From Planctomycetota bacterium (GTDB taxonomy: Bacteria; Planctomycetota; Phycisphaerae; Sedimentisphaerales; Anaerohalosphaeraceae): a stretch of DNA of 64,000 nucleotides. The notes beneath the pieces were generated by a model. That model did not search any database and was not told the origin of the DNA. It was given only the letters and a program-made list of their open reading frames with translations. Below are positions 48,507 to 58,533 of this stretch, in pieces. Made by a program: the position numbers and the translations under genes. The stretch is from assembly GCA_029552545.1 (NCBI GenBank), contig JAKPDO010000002.1, positions 1 through 64,000 on the forward strand, read 5' to 3'. Numbering within the stretch: position 1 is the first letter of the stretch; each line of letters starts with the position of its first letter.

Positions 48507-51095
48507 TTAAGGGGTGTCCTCGTTGATGATTTCCGTCGGCGAAAGGTACTCATCCTCGTCCGACTCTTCCGACTCCTCGTCCTCTTCATCCGATCGGACG
48601 TCGTGCTTTTCCTCTCGTCCGGAAAGGTCTTCGTACTGAGCCACTTCTTCCGGCAGCTGATTGCGCTTCATTTCCTCATATTCTTCGAGGGTCATCATCA
48701 CCTCCCGCGCCTGGCTGCCTTTGTATTCGCCCAAAATCCCGGCCGCTGCCATCATCTCAATAATGCGGGAGGCCCGGGCATAGCCGATGCTCAGCCGCCG
48801 CTGCAGCAGAGAGACACTGCCCCGCTGGGTTTCCAGAACAATCCGAACCGCCTCATCAAAGAGCTCATCTTTCTGACCGGCGGCCAGGTCGGCCCGATTC
48901 AGCTGCATCAGTTCCGGATGGAACTGCGGCTGGGCCACATCCTTCAGGAAGCTGACGATATTGCGGATTTCATCATCGTCCAGATAGGCCCCCTGCGCAC
49001 GAATCAGGTCGCTTGTGCCCGGAATCAAAAACAGCATATCGCCCTGCCCCAGCAGCGATTCGGCGCCGTTCTGGTCGAGAATGATTCGGCTGTCCATTCG
49101 ACCCGCCACACGAAATGCAATGCGGGCGGGCATATTCGCCTTAATCAGTCCCGTCACCACCGTTGCCTGCGGACGCTGCGTCGCCAAAACCAGATGAATC
49201 CCGACCGCGCGGCTCTTCTGAGCAATCCGCACAATGTATGACTCTACCTCCTTGGCGCTGGTCATCATCAGGTCCGCCAATTCATCAATAATGATAACTA
49301 TGTGAGGCAGCTTCTTGGGAATCTGGGCCTCTTCTTCCTGCGTGCTCGGCTGGAACCGCTCAATCAGCTCCTCCGGCGTCAGTTTGTTGTAGGAGGCGAT
49401 ATTGCGAACCTTGGCCTCCGCCAGCAGTTCGTACCGCTCATCCATCTTTTCCATCGCCCACTGAAGAATCTGCTCGGCCCGCCGCATTTCCGTCACCGTC
49501 GGACACATCAGGTGCGGAATCGATTCAAACGCCGCCATCTCCACCATCTTCGGGTCAATCAGTATCAGTTTAACCTCATCCGGCCGGCGGGTCATCAGAA
49601 TCGACGTGATAATGCTGTTGATGCACACACTCTTGCCCGAACCGGTCGTACCCGCAATCAGCAGATGCGGCATCGCCCCCAAATCCGACACAAGCACCTC
49701 ACCGGAGGACCCTTTGCCCAAAAACAGCGGAATCTGCATCTTGGAAGCCGATGCCCCGCCTTTGAGAATCAAATCCCGCAGCCGAACAATCTCCCGCTGG
49801 CTGTTGGGAACTTCAATGCCGATGGTGTTCTTGCCTGCCAGCGGGGCTACCACGCGAACCATCCCCGACCCCAGCGCCCGGGCGATGTCGTTGGCCAGGT
49901 TCGAAATCTGATTGACCTTCACCCCCGCCGCCAGCTGCAGCTCATACATCGTAATCGCCGGCCCCGGCTCCGCATTGACCACCTCCGCCTGAATCCCGAA
50001 CTCCTCCAGCAGCTCTTCCAGCGTACGGGCCTTATGCTCCACCATCTTTTCCTGAACCGCCGTAAAGTTCGGCTCCGGCTCCCGCAGCAGCTCCAGCGGC
50101 GGAAACTGATAGTCGTCATAGGTGCGCGGGATATACGGTTCCGGCTTGGCCGCCGGCTGCTTGGGCTTTTTGGCGGGTTCTGCCGGCACAGCAGCTTGCT
50201 CGCCCTGCTCCTTCGAGACGGCAGAGGCCGGTTCGGAAGCAGCTGCCGGCTCCATCGGTTTTTCCTCGGCGCTGGACTGAACCGGTTTGGGCGGCAGGAC
50301 CGCTTTGTCTTTTTCCTTCTCTTTCTCTGCGGCAGCGGCAGTGTCTGATGCCTCTCGCTTCTGACGAAGGGCTTCCTGCAGCTTGGTGGTTTCTTTCTTC
50401 TGCTTTTCGCTCAGCCGGGTCCAGATATCCGCCAGCGCCTGAGAGTGCTTTTGGGCGGCGCTCCAGGCCGGCCCGGCAAGACCGAACAGACGCCCCGTCA
50501 GATGACCAAAGCCGCGGGTCAGCGCCAGCACAACACTGTCTGCCAGCAAAATCGACCCAACTACCCAGGCCGAAAACAAAACCAGCGCCGTCCCCAGCAA
50601 GGCCAGATGCTTCCGCAAAAACACACCCAGGGCAATCCCGAGAATGCCTCCGTTGCCGCTCGGAATCGAACCATGACGATACAGCAGAATCGGCTCTTGG
50701 GGCCAGAGCAGAAACCAGCTTGCCGAGGCGGCCGCCGTCAGCAAAAGCAGACCGACGAGGCGAAGGTTCACTTGAGTCAACGGACGGCCCGACAGGTGCA
50801 CAATCAGCATCATCCCGATGGAAAAGGCCGCCAACACCGCACCGGGACCTATATATATCATCAGGTAATAGGCGCAAAAAGCCCCGGCCCGCCCGCACCA
50901 GTTGGTGACCGGATTATTGGTCGGCCATACATACCCCGCCGGCTCGTCTCCGATGTCAAAACTGATTAAACTGAAAAAAAGAAAAATACAAAAGGCCAGC
51001 AGGATGCCTTCCAAAGCAAGTTTATACAAATGAGCCGACTGTTCCGAACGGCGGTTTTGTCGGTCACGAGTCCTTTTTTTGCTTTTCGGAGCCAT
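48507..51095 (-). CDS. ftsK: DNA translocase FtsK/SpoIIIE
   Basis: This protein of 862 residues moves DNA at the division septum. Four N-terminal membrane segments (residues about 25-190) are followed by a Pro/Glu/Lys-rich linker (about 215-330), the alpha-beta motor (about 340-750; Walker A IAGTTGSGKSVCINS near 480; PHIVIIIDELADLMM; LATQRPQATVVTGLIKANMP) and a gamma winged-helix (about 770-835; RGSVSLLQRRLSIGYARASRIIEMM). A very acidic tail of about 25 residues (SDEEDEESEESDEDE) follows the gamma domain, which is unusual. The start follows AGGA. Confidence 0.96.
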   Translation of the reverse strand: MAPKSKKRTRDRQNRRSEQSAHLYKLALEGILLAFCIFLFFSLISFDIGDEPAGYVWPTNNPVTNWCGRAGAFCAYYLMIYIGPGAVLAAFSIGMMLIVHLSGRPLTQVNLRLVGLLLLTAAASASWFLLWPQEPILLYRHGSIPSGNGGILGIALGVFLRKHLALLGTALVLFSAWVVGSILLADSVVLALTRGFGHLTGRLFGLAGPAWSAAQKHSQALADIWTRLSEKQKKETTKLQEALRQKREASDTAAAAEKEKEKDKAVLPPKPVQSSAEEKPMEPAAASEPASAVSKEQGEQAAVPAEPAKKPKQPAAKPEPYIPRTYDDYQFPPLELLREPEPNFTAVQEKMVEHKARTLEELLEEFGIQAEVVNAEPGPAITMYELQLAAGVKVNQISNLANDIARALGSGMVRVVAPLAGKNTIGIEVPNSQREIVRLRDLILKGGASASKMQIPLFLGKGSSGEVLVSDLGAMPHLLIAGTTGSGKSVCINSIITSILMTRRPDEVKLILIDPKMVEMAAFESIPHLMCPTVTEMRRAEQILQWAMEKMDERYELLAEAKVRNIASYNKLTPEELIERFQPSTQEEEAQIPKKLPHIVIIIDELADLMMTSAKEVESYIVRIAQKSRAVGIHLVLATQRPQATVVTGLIKANMPARIAFRVAGRMDSRIILDQNGAESLLGQGDMLFLIPGTSDLIRAQGAYLDDDEIRNIVSFLKDVAQPQFHPELMQLNRADLAAGQKDELFDEAVRIVLETQRGSVSLLQRRLSIGYARASRIIEMMAAAGILGEYKGSQAREVMMTLEEYEEMKRNQLPEEVAQYEDLSGREEKHDVRSDEEDEESEESDEDEYLSPTEIINEDTP

Positions 51096-51269
51096 GGCTT
51101 GCAGGTCCTATAACTATTCAAAAAGAAAGTTTTTAACACTGATAAGCACTTTTTTCAGCATTCAAAGTATATCGGCATTCCTCCGCTTTTCACTGCAAAG
51201 GTTTGGTTTTTGTAAAAATGGATAAAGCAGAACCTTTTCCCTATAAAACAAAATGCCCGAAACTACCCC

Positions 51270-51785
51270 TCAGTCCGGCTGTTCTTTGGAGGAATCCGCA
51301 GGAATAGAAGGACTCCCGAAAAAAATGAAGGTGATTATGACCAGCCCGCTTCCGGCCAGAAAAAGGGCGGTTCGAATGTTCGGCTGAAGACACCGTTCAA
51401 ACCATTTCGGCATCGGGGGGTCTTCGGGCTTGGAGTCTATCTCCGCCAAAACAGCCCGGGCTGTTTCCTGCAAATTTTTGTCGAAAATCGGCACATTGGA
51501 GGCATCTGCTTCCTTGGGCCGATAGGCCTTTCCAAAGGTAACCAATTCCAGCCGCCCCAAAAGATTCGGCTCCCGACGAATCATATCAATCTGCATCTGG
51601 TATTTTTCCGTGAGCTCTTCAATCCGCTTATTTTCCGCCTCCAGTTGGGCAAGCACACGGCGATTGCGGAAATAGATGCTCAGTTCCGGGTCAAGAAGGA
51701 TCGAGAAAGCAACGGTCCCGGCCCCAATACTGAAAAACACACAAAAAAACAAAAAGCGAATTATCAAACTGATTCGAGTCGGCAT
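51270..51785 (-). CDS. Membrane protein with coiled coil, FtsB/DivIC-like by position
   Basis: This protein of 171 residues has an N-terminal membrane span (LIIRFLFFCVFFSIGAG, about 7-30), then a coiled coil (RRVLAQLEAENKRIEELTEKYQMQID, split by short breaks) with a following REPNLLGRLELVTFG. It ends in a second hydrophobic segment (ALFLAGSGLVIITFIFFG) near 140-157. The span-plus-coil build and the position just after eno echo the eno-ftsB pairing of many bacteria, and ftsK lies next. The second span is not typical of FtsB, so the assignment is tentative. Confidence 0.6.
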   Translation of the reverse strand: MPTRISLIIRFLFFCVFFSIGAGTVAFSILLDPELSIYFRNRRVLAQLEAENKRIEELTEKYQMQIDMIRREPNLLGRLELVTFGKAYRPKEADASNVPIFDKNLQETARAVLAEIDSKPEDPPMPKWFERCLQPNIRTALFLAGSGLVIITFIFFGSPSIPADSSKEQPD

Positions 51786-51821
51786 ATAGACTTCTTATCG
51801 GTTCCAGACCCCGAAAACACT

Positions 51822-51854
51822 AAAAAAAGAGACCCCTGCGCTGCAGGGGCCTCT
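51822..51854 (-). terminator. Rho-independent terminator after eno
   Basis: On the minus strand AGAGGCCCCTGC and GCAGGGGTCTCT pair around a 3-base loop with one mismatch and are followed by seven T, directly downstream of the eno stop and ahead of the FtsB-like gene. Confidence 0.9.
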
Positions 51855-51879
51855 GCAAAGACTGTCGGGAACGTTTTTC

Positions 51880-53244
<1,365 letters not shown>

Positions 53245-53257
53245 TCAATAGAGGCAG

Positions 53258-53286
53258 ACTGTATCCGAAGAAACCGGATGCGTCAA
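53258..53286 (-). promoter_or_regulatory. Promoter of eno
   Basis: On the minus strand TTGACG is followed after 17 bases by TACAGT, giving a leader of about 75 bases before the enolase start. Confidence 0.6.
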
Positions 53287-53341
53287 GAAGTGTTTTTCGA
53301 GAAAATCGGACGCAAAATGTCAGATTCCACCCCTAATCCAT

Positions 53342-53377
53342 AAAAAAACCTTCGGCAGAAATCATCCTGCCGAAGGT
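53342..53377 (-). terminator. Terminator downstream of the alpha/beta-hydrolase gene
   Basis: ACCTTCGGCAG and CTGCCGAAGGT pair around an 8-base loop and, on the minus strand, are followed by seven T. It lies 187 bases after the hydrolase stop. The gap between (53378-53563) is AT-rich and shows only a small AGCCAA/TTGGCT hairpin. Confidence 0.85.
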
Positions 53378-53563
53378 CCCGCCAAAATAAGCCAAACCTC
53401 CCTTGGCTCACCGTCCATTAATATATATCGCATTTTTCCGTGTTTTTCGCAATAAGGAAAAATCCCTATTTTTGAAAATTATTTTCCCCATCGGTTTTTA
53501 CGGGGTTTCTATCTATAGAACCACCCTCAAACAAATAACAACATCTCCTTATTTCATAACGAG

Positions 53564-54571
53564 TTATCTTTTATCTCCTTCCGGGGCGGATTCTTTAGAA
53601 CTCCGGAGATGCTCAATCCATTCTCTCCAAATCGTTTGATAGGTTTGCAAATCCTGAAGAAACCCTTCGTTGTGGCTGCCGGAAATTTGGGAAAACTGTT
53701 TGGGCGGGTTGGCGCTGTCAAATATTTTTTGCCCAAATTCAAACGGGACAATCTCATCCTCAGGGCTGTGAATAACCAGGATGGGAATATGAACTTTCTG
53801 AACAGATTGAACCGTATTGAATCGAAACCGAGCAAACCATCGGATTGGAAACCACGGATAGTAGTGCCGACCCATATCAACGATGGAGCTGAACGCGCTT
53901 TCAATGACCAGGCCGGCCGGCTGGGGTCCCGCCTGCTCGGCCAACCGGGCCGCCAGATTGGCGGCCACCGCCCCGCCCAGCGACTGCCCGTATAGGATAA
54001 TCGTCTCCGGCGGAATCTGACGGATTTCCGTGAGCCATTTCCAGCAGGCCGCCGCATCCTGATAGACCCCTTCTTCCGAAGGACGCCCGCTGCTGCGTCC
54101 ATACCCGCGATAGTCAAAAATCAGACAGTTCAGACTCCATTCTCGAAACAGCAGCAGCGAATCGAGCCGATGGCTGATATTGCCCGCATTGCCGTGACAG
54201 AAAAGAATGGTATAAGAAGCGTTTTGGCCGGGTACGAACCATGCATCCAGTTCAATCCCGTCCTCCGTGGGAATCTTGATGGATTCATAAGGCAGACCGA
54301 CTTCTTCCGGGCGCCAGTCGTGTTCCCGCATCGGATAAAAGACAAGCCGCGGCTGCAGCAGCCAAAGCATCAGGGCCAGGCCGACATACACCGCCGCCGC
54401 CACCGCCAATAGAGACACCAGCACGCTCATCCATCGGCCCTTCCGAAATCGCTGATACAGAAAGAAAAGATACAGTCCCGCCGCTGCCGTCAAAACAAAA
54501 AAACGAAACGATGCCGCCTGGCCTATCTGCGCGGACAAATCAGCAACGCTGATACTCCCCGGTTCATTCAT
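53564..54571 (-). CDS. Membrane-anchored alpha/beta hydrolase (Bem46/ABHD13-like)
   Basis: This protein of about 335 residues has two hydrophobic segments at about 20-36 and 42-68, then an alpha/beta-hydrolase domain: TILFCHGNAGNISHRLDS (oxyanion HGN), FDYRGYGRSSG, nucleophile Ser in LYGQSLGGAVAANL, acid in HSPEDEIVPFEFG, His in SGSHNEGF. The arrangement matches Bem46/ABHD13-type hydrolases, whose substrates are largely unknown. The start at 54571 was preferred because the upstream extension (30 residues) has no signal and overlaps the terminator of the previous gene. Confidence 0.88.
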   Translation of the reverse strand: MNEPGSISVADLSAQIGQAASFRFFVLTAAAGLYLFFLYQRFRKGRWMSVLVSLLAVAAAVYVGLALMLWLLQPRLVFYPMREHDWRPEEVGLPYESIKIPTEDGIELDAWFVPGQNASYTILFCHGNAGNISHRLDSLLLFREWSLNCLIFDYRGYGRSSGRPSEEGVYQDAAACWKWLTEIRQIPPETIILYGQSLGGAVAANLAARLAEQAGPQPAGLVIESAFSSIVDMGRHYYPWFPIRWFARFRFNTVQSVQKVHIPILVIHSPEDEIVPFEFGQKIFDSANPPKQFSQISGSHNEGFLQDLQTYQTIWREWIEHLRSSKESAPEGDKR

Positions 54572-54639
54572 TTTCTCAGCCCTTGATTTTCCCCCATTAG
54601 GATTCGAGACGACCGATTTGTCCAGAGAGAACTTTCTAC

Positions 54640-54673
54640 AAAAAAACAGCCGCGGGGGCACGCCCCCCGCGGC
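54640..54673 (-). terminator. Terminator after the choice-of-anchor protein gene
   Basis: GCCGCGGGGG and CCCCCGCGGC pair around a 5-base loop and are followed by seven T on the minus strand, close behind the stop at 54720. Confidence 0.92.
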
Positions 54674-54719
54674 CTATGGTTAACCTGCACACGGGAAGTA
54701 CACAAAGAAATCGCTGCTT

Positions 54720-55856
54720 TTACTGTTTCTTCAGGGCCTCCATCAATTGCTGGAGCCGAATCTGCAGTTCCGTCACCGCAGGTCCGCTGACAAAATCCCC
54801 GGGCTTGCACTGACCGTCCGATTTGAACACGGCGGCCCGCAGCAGGGCTGCTGCCGTGCCGTAGTTTTTCTGCTCAATGAAGAACTGGACACTCACAAGC
54901 AGATTCCGAAACGCCGCAAGACGATGCACACCCGATTTGCCGGGACCTGTTCCGACTAGTGTACCGGCGCGGACCGACTCATCAAAGAAGGTCAAAATCG
55001 CCTGAATCTGCTGCGCACAGGTCAGGGGTACAAACCCTTCGCCGGTCAGCGAGATCTCGACCCGAGCCGTATCGGGGTCATTGCTCAGCAGCACCAACGT
55101 CGCCGCCGCCGTCCCCTCCGCCGCAGGAGCGAACAGCACACCCAGAACCGTGCTTTCGCCCGCCTGCAGGGTTACAGACGCCTGACGCAGCCCCGTTGTA
55201 TAGAACTGGAAGGTATCCTCCTGCTCCAGATACACCGAGGCAATCGTCAGGGGCGCATCGCCGATGTTGGACACCGTCAGGAACTGCTCCCCGAAAGTGC
55301 CGACCTGAACCTGTCCAAAGTCCACAGCCGTCAGCGAGACCTCAATCGCAGGCATAGGTTCGGGTTCTTCAGGTTCTTCGGGTTCCTCGGGCTCCTCAGG
55401 GGTCTGGTCCACCCAGGCCAGATGCAGCGTCAGCCGATAATTGCCCTCCGCAAAACAGTCCACTCGGATGGCAAAGGGTGTCCCGTCCCCATACAGCCCC
55501 GAAATCACCTGATTGGCCAAATACAGCTCGGTCGTCCCGGCTGTCACAGGAACCCCGTCAACGGCAAAAGCGGTTCCGTACAGGGTTACATAGGGGTCGG
55601 GCAGACCGTTGTAAGCCGTGGTAATCAGCAGCATATCATCAATCTGACCGCCGTAGATATTCACCACAGCCCCGCTGGCCGCATAGACATCGCCCATGTA
55701 GTAGGAGTTTTTGATATGGGCCCCGGGGAGAAGATTGACGGTTGCATCCTCAATCCACACATAACCGAGGATTTCCCCGGTGATATCCACGGTTACGCCG
55801 CCTGTGTACACCTCATCCGCCCGGCAGAGGGAAACGGATGAGAGCATCACGGCCAA
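54720..55856 (-). CDS. Secreted choice-of-anchor (HYDIN/ASH-like) domain protein; signal peptide broken
   Basis: This protein has about 378 residues from TTG 55856. Residues about 15-150 are beta-rich and resemble a right-handed repeat or 'polymer-bacterial' sheet (AASGAVVNIYGGQID). A PEEPEEPEEPEEPE linker leads to a choice-of-anchor D/HYDIN-like domain (about 172-275: VDFGQVQVGTFGEQFLTVSNIG, VLFAPAAEGTAAATLVLLSNDP) and a helical C-terminal domain (about 285-378) of the kind found behind these in secreted proteins. A good start, ATG 55900 behind GGGGG, reads MKTYREIRTGLQVLC but in another frame. One added base before LAVMLSSVSLCRA would restore a full signal peptide. Confidence 0.78.
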   Translation of the reverse strand: MAVMLSSVSLCRADEVYTGGVTVDITGEILGYVWIEDATVNLLPGAHIKNSYYMGDVYAASGAVVNIYGGQIDDMLLITTAYNGLPDPYVTLYGTAFAVDGVPVTAGTTELYLANQVISGLYGDGTPFAIRVDCFAEGNYRLTLHLAWVDQTPEEPEEPEEPEEPEPMPAIEVSLTAVDFGQVQVGTFGEQFLTVSNIGDAPLTIASVYLEQEDTFQFYTTGLRQASVTLQAGESTVLGVLFAPAAEGTAAATLVLLSNDPDTARVEISLTGEGFVPLTCAQQIQAILTFFDESVRAGTLVGTGPGKSGVHRLAAFRNLLVSVQFFIEQKNYGTAAALLRAAVFKSDGQCKPGDFVSGPAVTELQIRLQQLMEALKKQ

Positions 55857-56084
55857 CAGAGCACCTGAAGGCCTGTCCGAATCTCTCGATACGTTTTCAT
55901 GGTTCTACCCCCAATCAGAGAATGGTACTGACAAACTATCGACTCTCTGTAAAGTATACACCCAAAATCATCCGATGCCAAATTGCCCAATTTAACCACA
56001 AAATCTCGGAATTATCAGACCATGCCGATAAAAACACACCCCTAAGAAACTCCACTAATTATTAATTTTTTGAAAAAACAAAAC

Positions 56085-56112
56085 TTGATTTCAGAAAATA
56101 TATGAGTATATT
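56085..56112 (+). promoter_or_regulatory. Promoter of the arsenic operon
   Basis: TTGATT and TATATT are separated by 16 bases, 36 bases before the arsR start. The -10 sits inside the large operator palindrome. Confidence 0.6.
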
Positions 56113-56129
56113 GTAATATAATCATATAT
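56098..56129. promoter_or_regulatory. ArsR operator, 15-2-15 inverted repeat
   Basis: ATATATGAGTATATT and AATATAATCATATAT are inverted around a central GT with a single mismatch. ArsR/SmtB repressors bind AT-rich imperfect palindromes of the 12-2-12 type, often over the -10. The site lies 18 bases upstream of arsR, so self-repression is the straightforward reading. Confidence 0.75.
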
Positions 56130-56147
56130 TTAGAGGTTACTGAAGCG

Positions 56148-56489
56148 ATGGAAGACGAAAAACTTCGCCCGGAATTATTGGAACTTTACGAAAAACAGGC
56201 CCTGGTTACACAGGCGATGGCCCATCCGCTCCGGATTGCCATCTTACACATCCTCCGGCAGGGCCCGTGCTGCGTTCAGGACATTGTCCGTCAGGTCGGC
56301 GGCAAGCAGTCCAATATCTCCCGCCATCTGGGGATTTTAGTCAATGCAGGCATTCTGCAGTATGAAAAGAAAGGGCTTCACGTTTATTACACCCTGAAAC
56401 GACAATGCGTCCTTCGTTTTTTAGACTGCCTGTCGGACTACCTGAAGGAACAGATTGAGATGGATAAAAAACTTCTGCAAATCATTTAA
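56148..56489 (+). CDS. arsR: ArsR/SmtB-family repressor
   Basis: This protein of 113 residues has the ArsR winged helix-turn-helix: QAMAHPLRIAILHILRQGPCCVQDIVRQVGGKQSNISRHLGILVNAGILQYEKKGLHVYYTL in broken form across residues 22-85. Two adjacent Cys in GPCCVQDI sit at the start of the DNA-binding helix, where arsenite-responsive ArsR has its Cys ligands; further Cys occur in RQCVLRFLDCL. Arsenite or antimonite would bind and release the operator. It is the first gene of the operon, 15 bases before the permease. Confidence 0.93.
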   Translation: MEDEKLRPELLELYEKQALVTQAMAHPLRIAILHILRQGPCCVQDIVRQVGGKQSNISRHLGILVNAGILQYEKKGLHVYYTLKRQCVLRFLDCLSDYLKEQIEMDKKLLQII

Positions 56490-56504
56490 AGGAACCTGAA
56501 GTCA

Positions 56505-57839
56505 ATGAGTTTTCTCAAACAGGAATGGAAAAAACTGGTCGGAATCATCGGGGTTTTTCTGGCCTGCTTTTATCTGCCGCTGGGCTGGCCGCGATTTGAC
56601 AACGCCGTGTTCGAATCCCTTCATCTGGTCAAATGGTACGCTCGCGAGCATGTGCTGCTTTGTCTGGTGCCCGCCTTTTTCATTGCCGGAGCCATTACCG
56701 TCTTTCTCAGCCAGGCCTCCGTGATGAAATATCTGGGCGCACGGGCCAACAAAGTGCTGGCGTACGGCGTTGCCTCCGTCTCCGGCACTATTCTGGCCGT
56801 CTGCTCCTGCACAGTGCTGCCGCTGTTCGCCGGAATCTATCGAATGGGAGCAGGGCTGGGACCGGCCTGCGCCTTTCTGTATTCCGGACCGGCGATCAAC
56901 ATTCTGGCGATTATCCTGACCGCCCGCATTCTCGGACTGGAACTGGGCATCGCCCGGGCGGTCGGGGCCGTCCTCTTCAGCATCCTCATCGGCCTGATTA
57001 TGCATTTTCTCTACCGAAAAGAAGAACTGCAGAAGGCCGATGCACAAATGATGATGCCGCCTCCCCAGGTCAGCCGCCCTCTTCGGCAAAACGTGATCTT
57101 GATGGGACTGATGATTGGAATCCTGGTTTTTGCCAACTGGGCCCGAAGCGGGGATGTGCGGGCCGTTTTCCTCTGCTGTCCCGGCGGCCTGACAACGTAC
57201 ACAATGGAAGGAACCATCGTCCGGCAAACCGAGCAGCAGGTCCTCCTCAAAGACCGAACCGGCACCGAACACATCATTCCCGCTGAGCAGATACAGCAGG
57301 TCAGCCCTGTGGAAAAAAATGTCCTTTACGAGGCGATTTATAAAATCCGCTGGGGCCTTACAATCGGGCTGCTGGTGCTGCTCATCGGGCTAGTGCTGCT
57401 GTGGATTGACAAAGAAGAACGCATCCACTGGCTTCAGTCCACATGGGGATACGCCGTACAGATTCTGCCGCTGCTGCTGTTCGGCGTGCTGATTGCCGGC
57501 TTTCTGCTCGGTCGCGTGGGGCACGAAGGGCTTATCCCCTCGGTCTGGATTCAGAAGGCCGTCGGCGGCAATTCCGTATGGGCCAATCTGTTCGCCTCCG
57601 TCGCCGGGGCGTTTATGTATTTTGCCACATTGACGGAGGTACCCATTCTGCAGGGCCTGATCGGCGCCGGAATGGGCAAAGGCCCCGCTTTGGCCCTCCT
57701 GCTGGCCGGACCGGCTTTGTCGCTGCCCAATATGCTGGTCATTCGGTCCATTATGGGAACGCAGAAAACCGTTGTCTTTGTTTCGCTGGTCATCGGAATG
57801 GCAGCCCTGTGCGGAATGATTTTCGGAGCATTTTTCTAA
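56505..57839 (+). CDS. DUF318/ArsP-like permease with inserted soluble domain
   Basis: This membrane protein of 444 residues belongs to the permease family that includes ArsP, an exporter of trivalent organoarsenicals, and SO_0444-type metal effluxers. Each half has the repeat signature: CSCTVLPLFAGIYRMGAGLGPA with SGPAINILA, then ATLTEVPILQGLIGAGMGKGPA with AGPALSLPN. The Cys pair is kept only in the first half. Between the halves, at about residues 218-285, is a soluble insertion (MEGTIVRQTEQQVLLKDRTG, HIIPAEQIQQVSP) with SH3-like strand pattern. By context it would export an arsenical made by the operon's methyltransferase. ArsP itself is shorter. Confidence 0.85.
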   Translation: MSFLKQEWKKLVGIIGVFLACFYLPLGWPRFDNAVFESLHLVKWYAREHVLLCLVPAFFIAGAITVFLSQASVMKYLGARANKVLAYGVASVSGTILAVCSCTVLPLFAGIYRMGAGLGPACAFLYSGPAINILAIILTARILGLELGIARAVGAVLFSILIGLIMHFLYRKEELQKADAQMMMPPPQVSRPLRQNVILMGLMIGILVFANWARSGDVRAVFLCCPGGLTTYTMEGTIVRQTEQQVLLKDRTGTEHIIPAEQIQQVSPVEKNVLYEAIYKIRWGLTIGLLVLLIGLVLLWIDKEERIHWLQSTWGYAVQILPLLLFGVLIAGFLLGRVGHEGLIPSVWIQKAVGGNSVWANLFASVAGAFMYFATLTEVPILQGLIGAGMGKGPALALLLAGPALSLPNMLVIRSIMGTQKTVVFVSLVIGMAALCGMIFGAFF

Positions 57840-57865
57840 AAAAGGGATTTCGGAGAAACGATACG

Positions 57866-58099
57866 ATGAAAAAAATCCAGATTTTGGGGACCGGCTGTCC
57901 CAAATGCAAAAAACTGGCGGAGAATGCGGAAATCGCCGCCAAAGAATTGGGGATTGAATACCAAATTGAGAAAATCACGCAGATTAACGACATTATGAAA
58001 ATGGGGGTGATGATGACGCCGGCGCTGGCCGTGGACGGCGTGGTCAAAGTCGTCGGCAAGGTCGTCTCGCCCGAAGACATCCGAACCATGCTTGTCTGA
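57866..58099 (+). CDS. Small thioredoxin-fold protein (CPKC)
   Basis: This cytoplasmic protein of 77 residues has active-site GTGCPKCKKL, then YQIEKITQINDIMKMGVMMTPALAVDGVVK with the cis-Pro loop. It belongs to the mini-thioredoxin group common in ars operons and anaerobes. It could reduce ArsC or hand electrons to CcdA. It starts 26 bases after the permease. Confidence 0.9.
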   Translation: MKKIQILGTGCPKCKKLAENAEIAAKELGIEYQIEKITQINDIMKMGVMMTPALAVDGVVKVVGKVVSPEDIRTMLV

Positions 58100-58132
58100 A
58101 GCAGAAACTTTTTCTCGAAAGGAGAATTAACC

Positions 58133-58510
58133 ATGACTTCCGGCAATTCCTGTGCCTGCAGCGGCGGAACGACACTGATTTTCGCCTGCTCCGGGGCCGC
58201 CGACGTCGGGGCCATCGCCGACCGGGCCGCCCGCAAAATGACGCAGATGGGACTTGGAAAGATGTTCTGCACCGTCGGCATCGGCGGACGCATCAGCGGC
58301 ATCCTGAAAACTACCGAAGCCGCTGAAAAGATTCTGGCCGTGGACGGCTGTCCGCTCAACTGCGTCAAGCAGTCTCTCGAGCTGGCCGGCTTCAAGAAAT
58401 TCCGGCATCTCCAGCTGGCGGATTTGGGGATGGAAAAAGGCAAAACCCCCGTCAGCGACGAAGCCGTTGAAAAAGTCGCCGCCAAAGGCAAAGAACTGCT
58501 GGCTGGTTAA
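58133..58510 (+). CDS. DGC-domain putative zinc-binding protein
   Basis: This protein of 125 residues has the DGC family signature VDGCPLNCVKQSLELAG, with N-terminal Cys in GNSCACSGG and FACSGAADVG. The conserved Cys residues suggest zinc or other thiophilic metal binding; the function is not known. DGC proteins recur beside thioredoxins and permeases in arsenic clusters, and the position here supports a role in handling arsenic or thiols. The start follows AAAGGAGAA. Confidence 0.88.
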   Translation: MTSGNSCACSGGTTLIFACSGAADVGAIADRAARKMTQMGLGKMFCTVGIGGRISGILKTTEAAEKILAVDGCPLNCVKQSLELAGFKKFRHLQLADLGMEKGKTPVSDEAVEKVAAKGKELLAG

Positions 58511-58533
58511 GCACAGCACGATAAAGGAAAACG

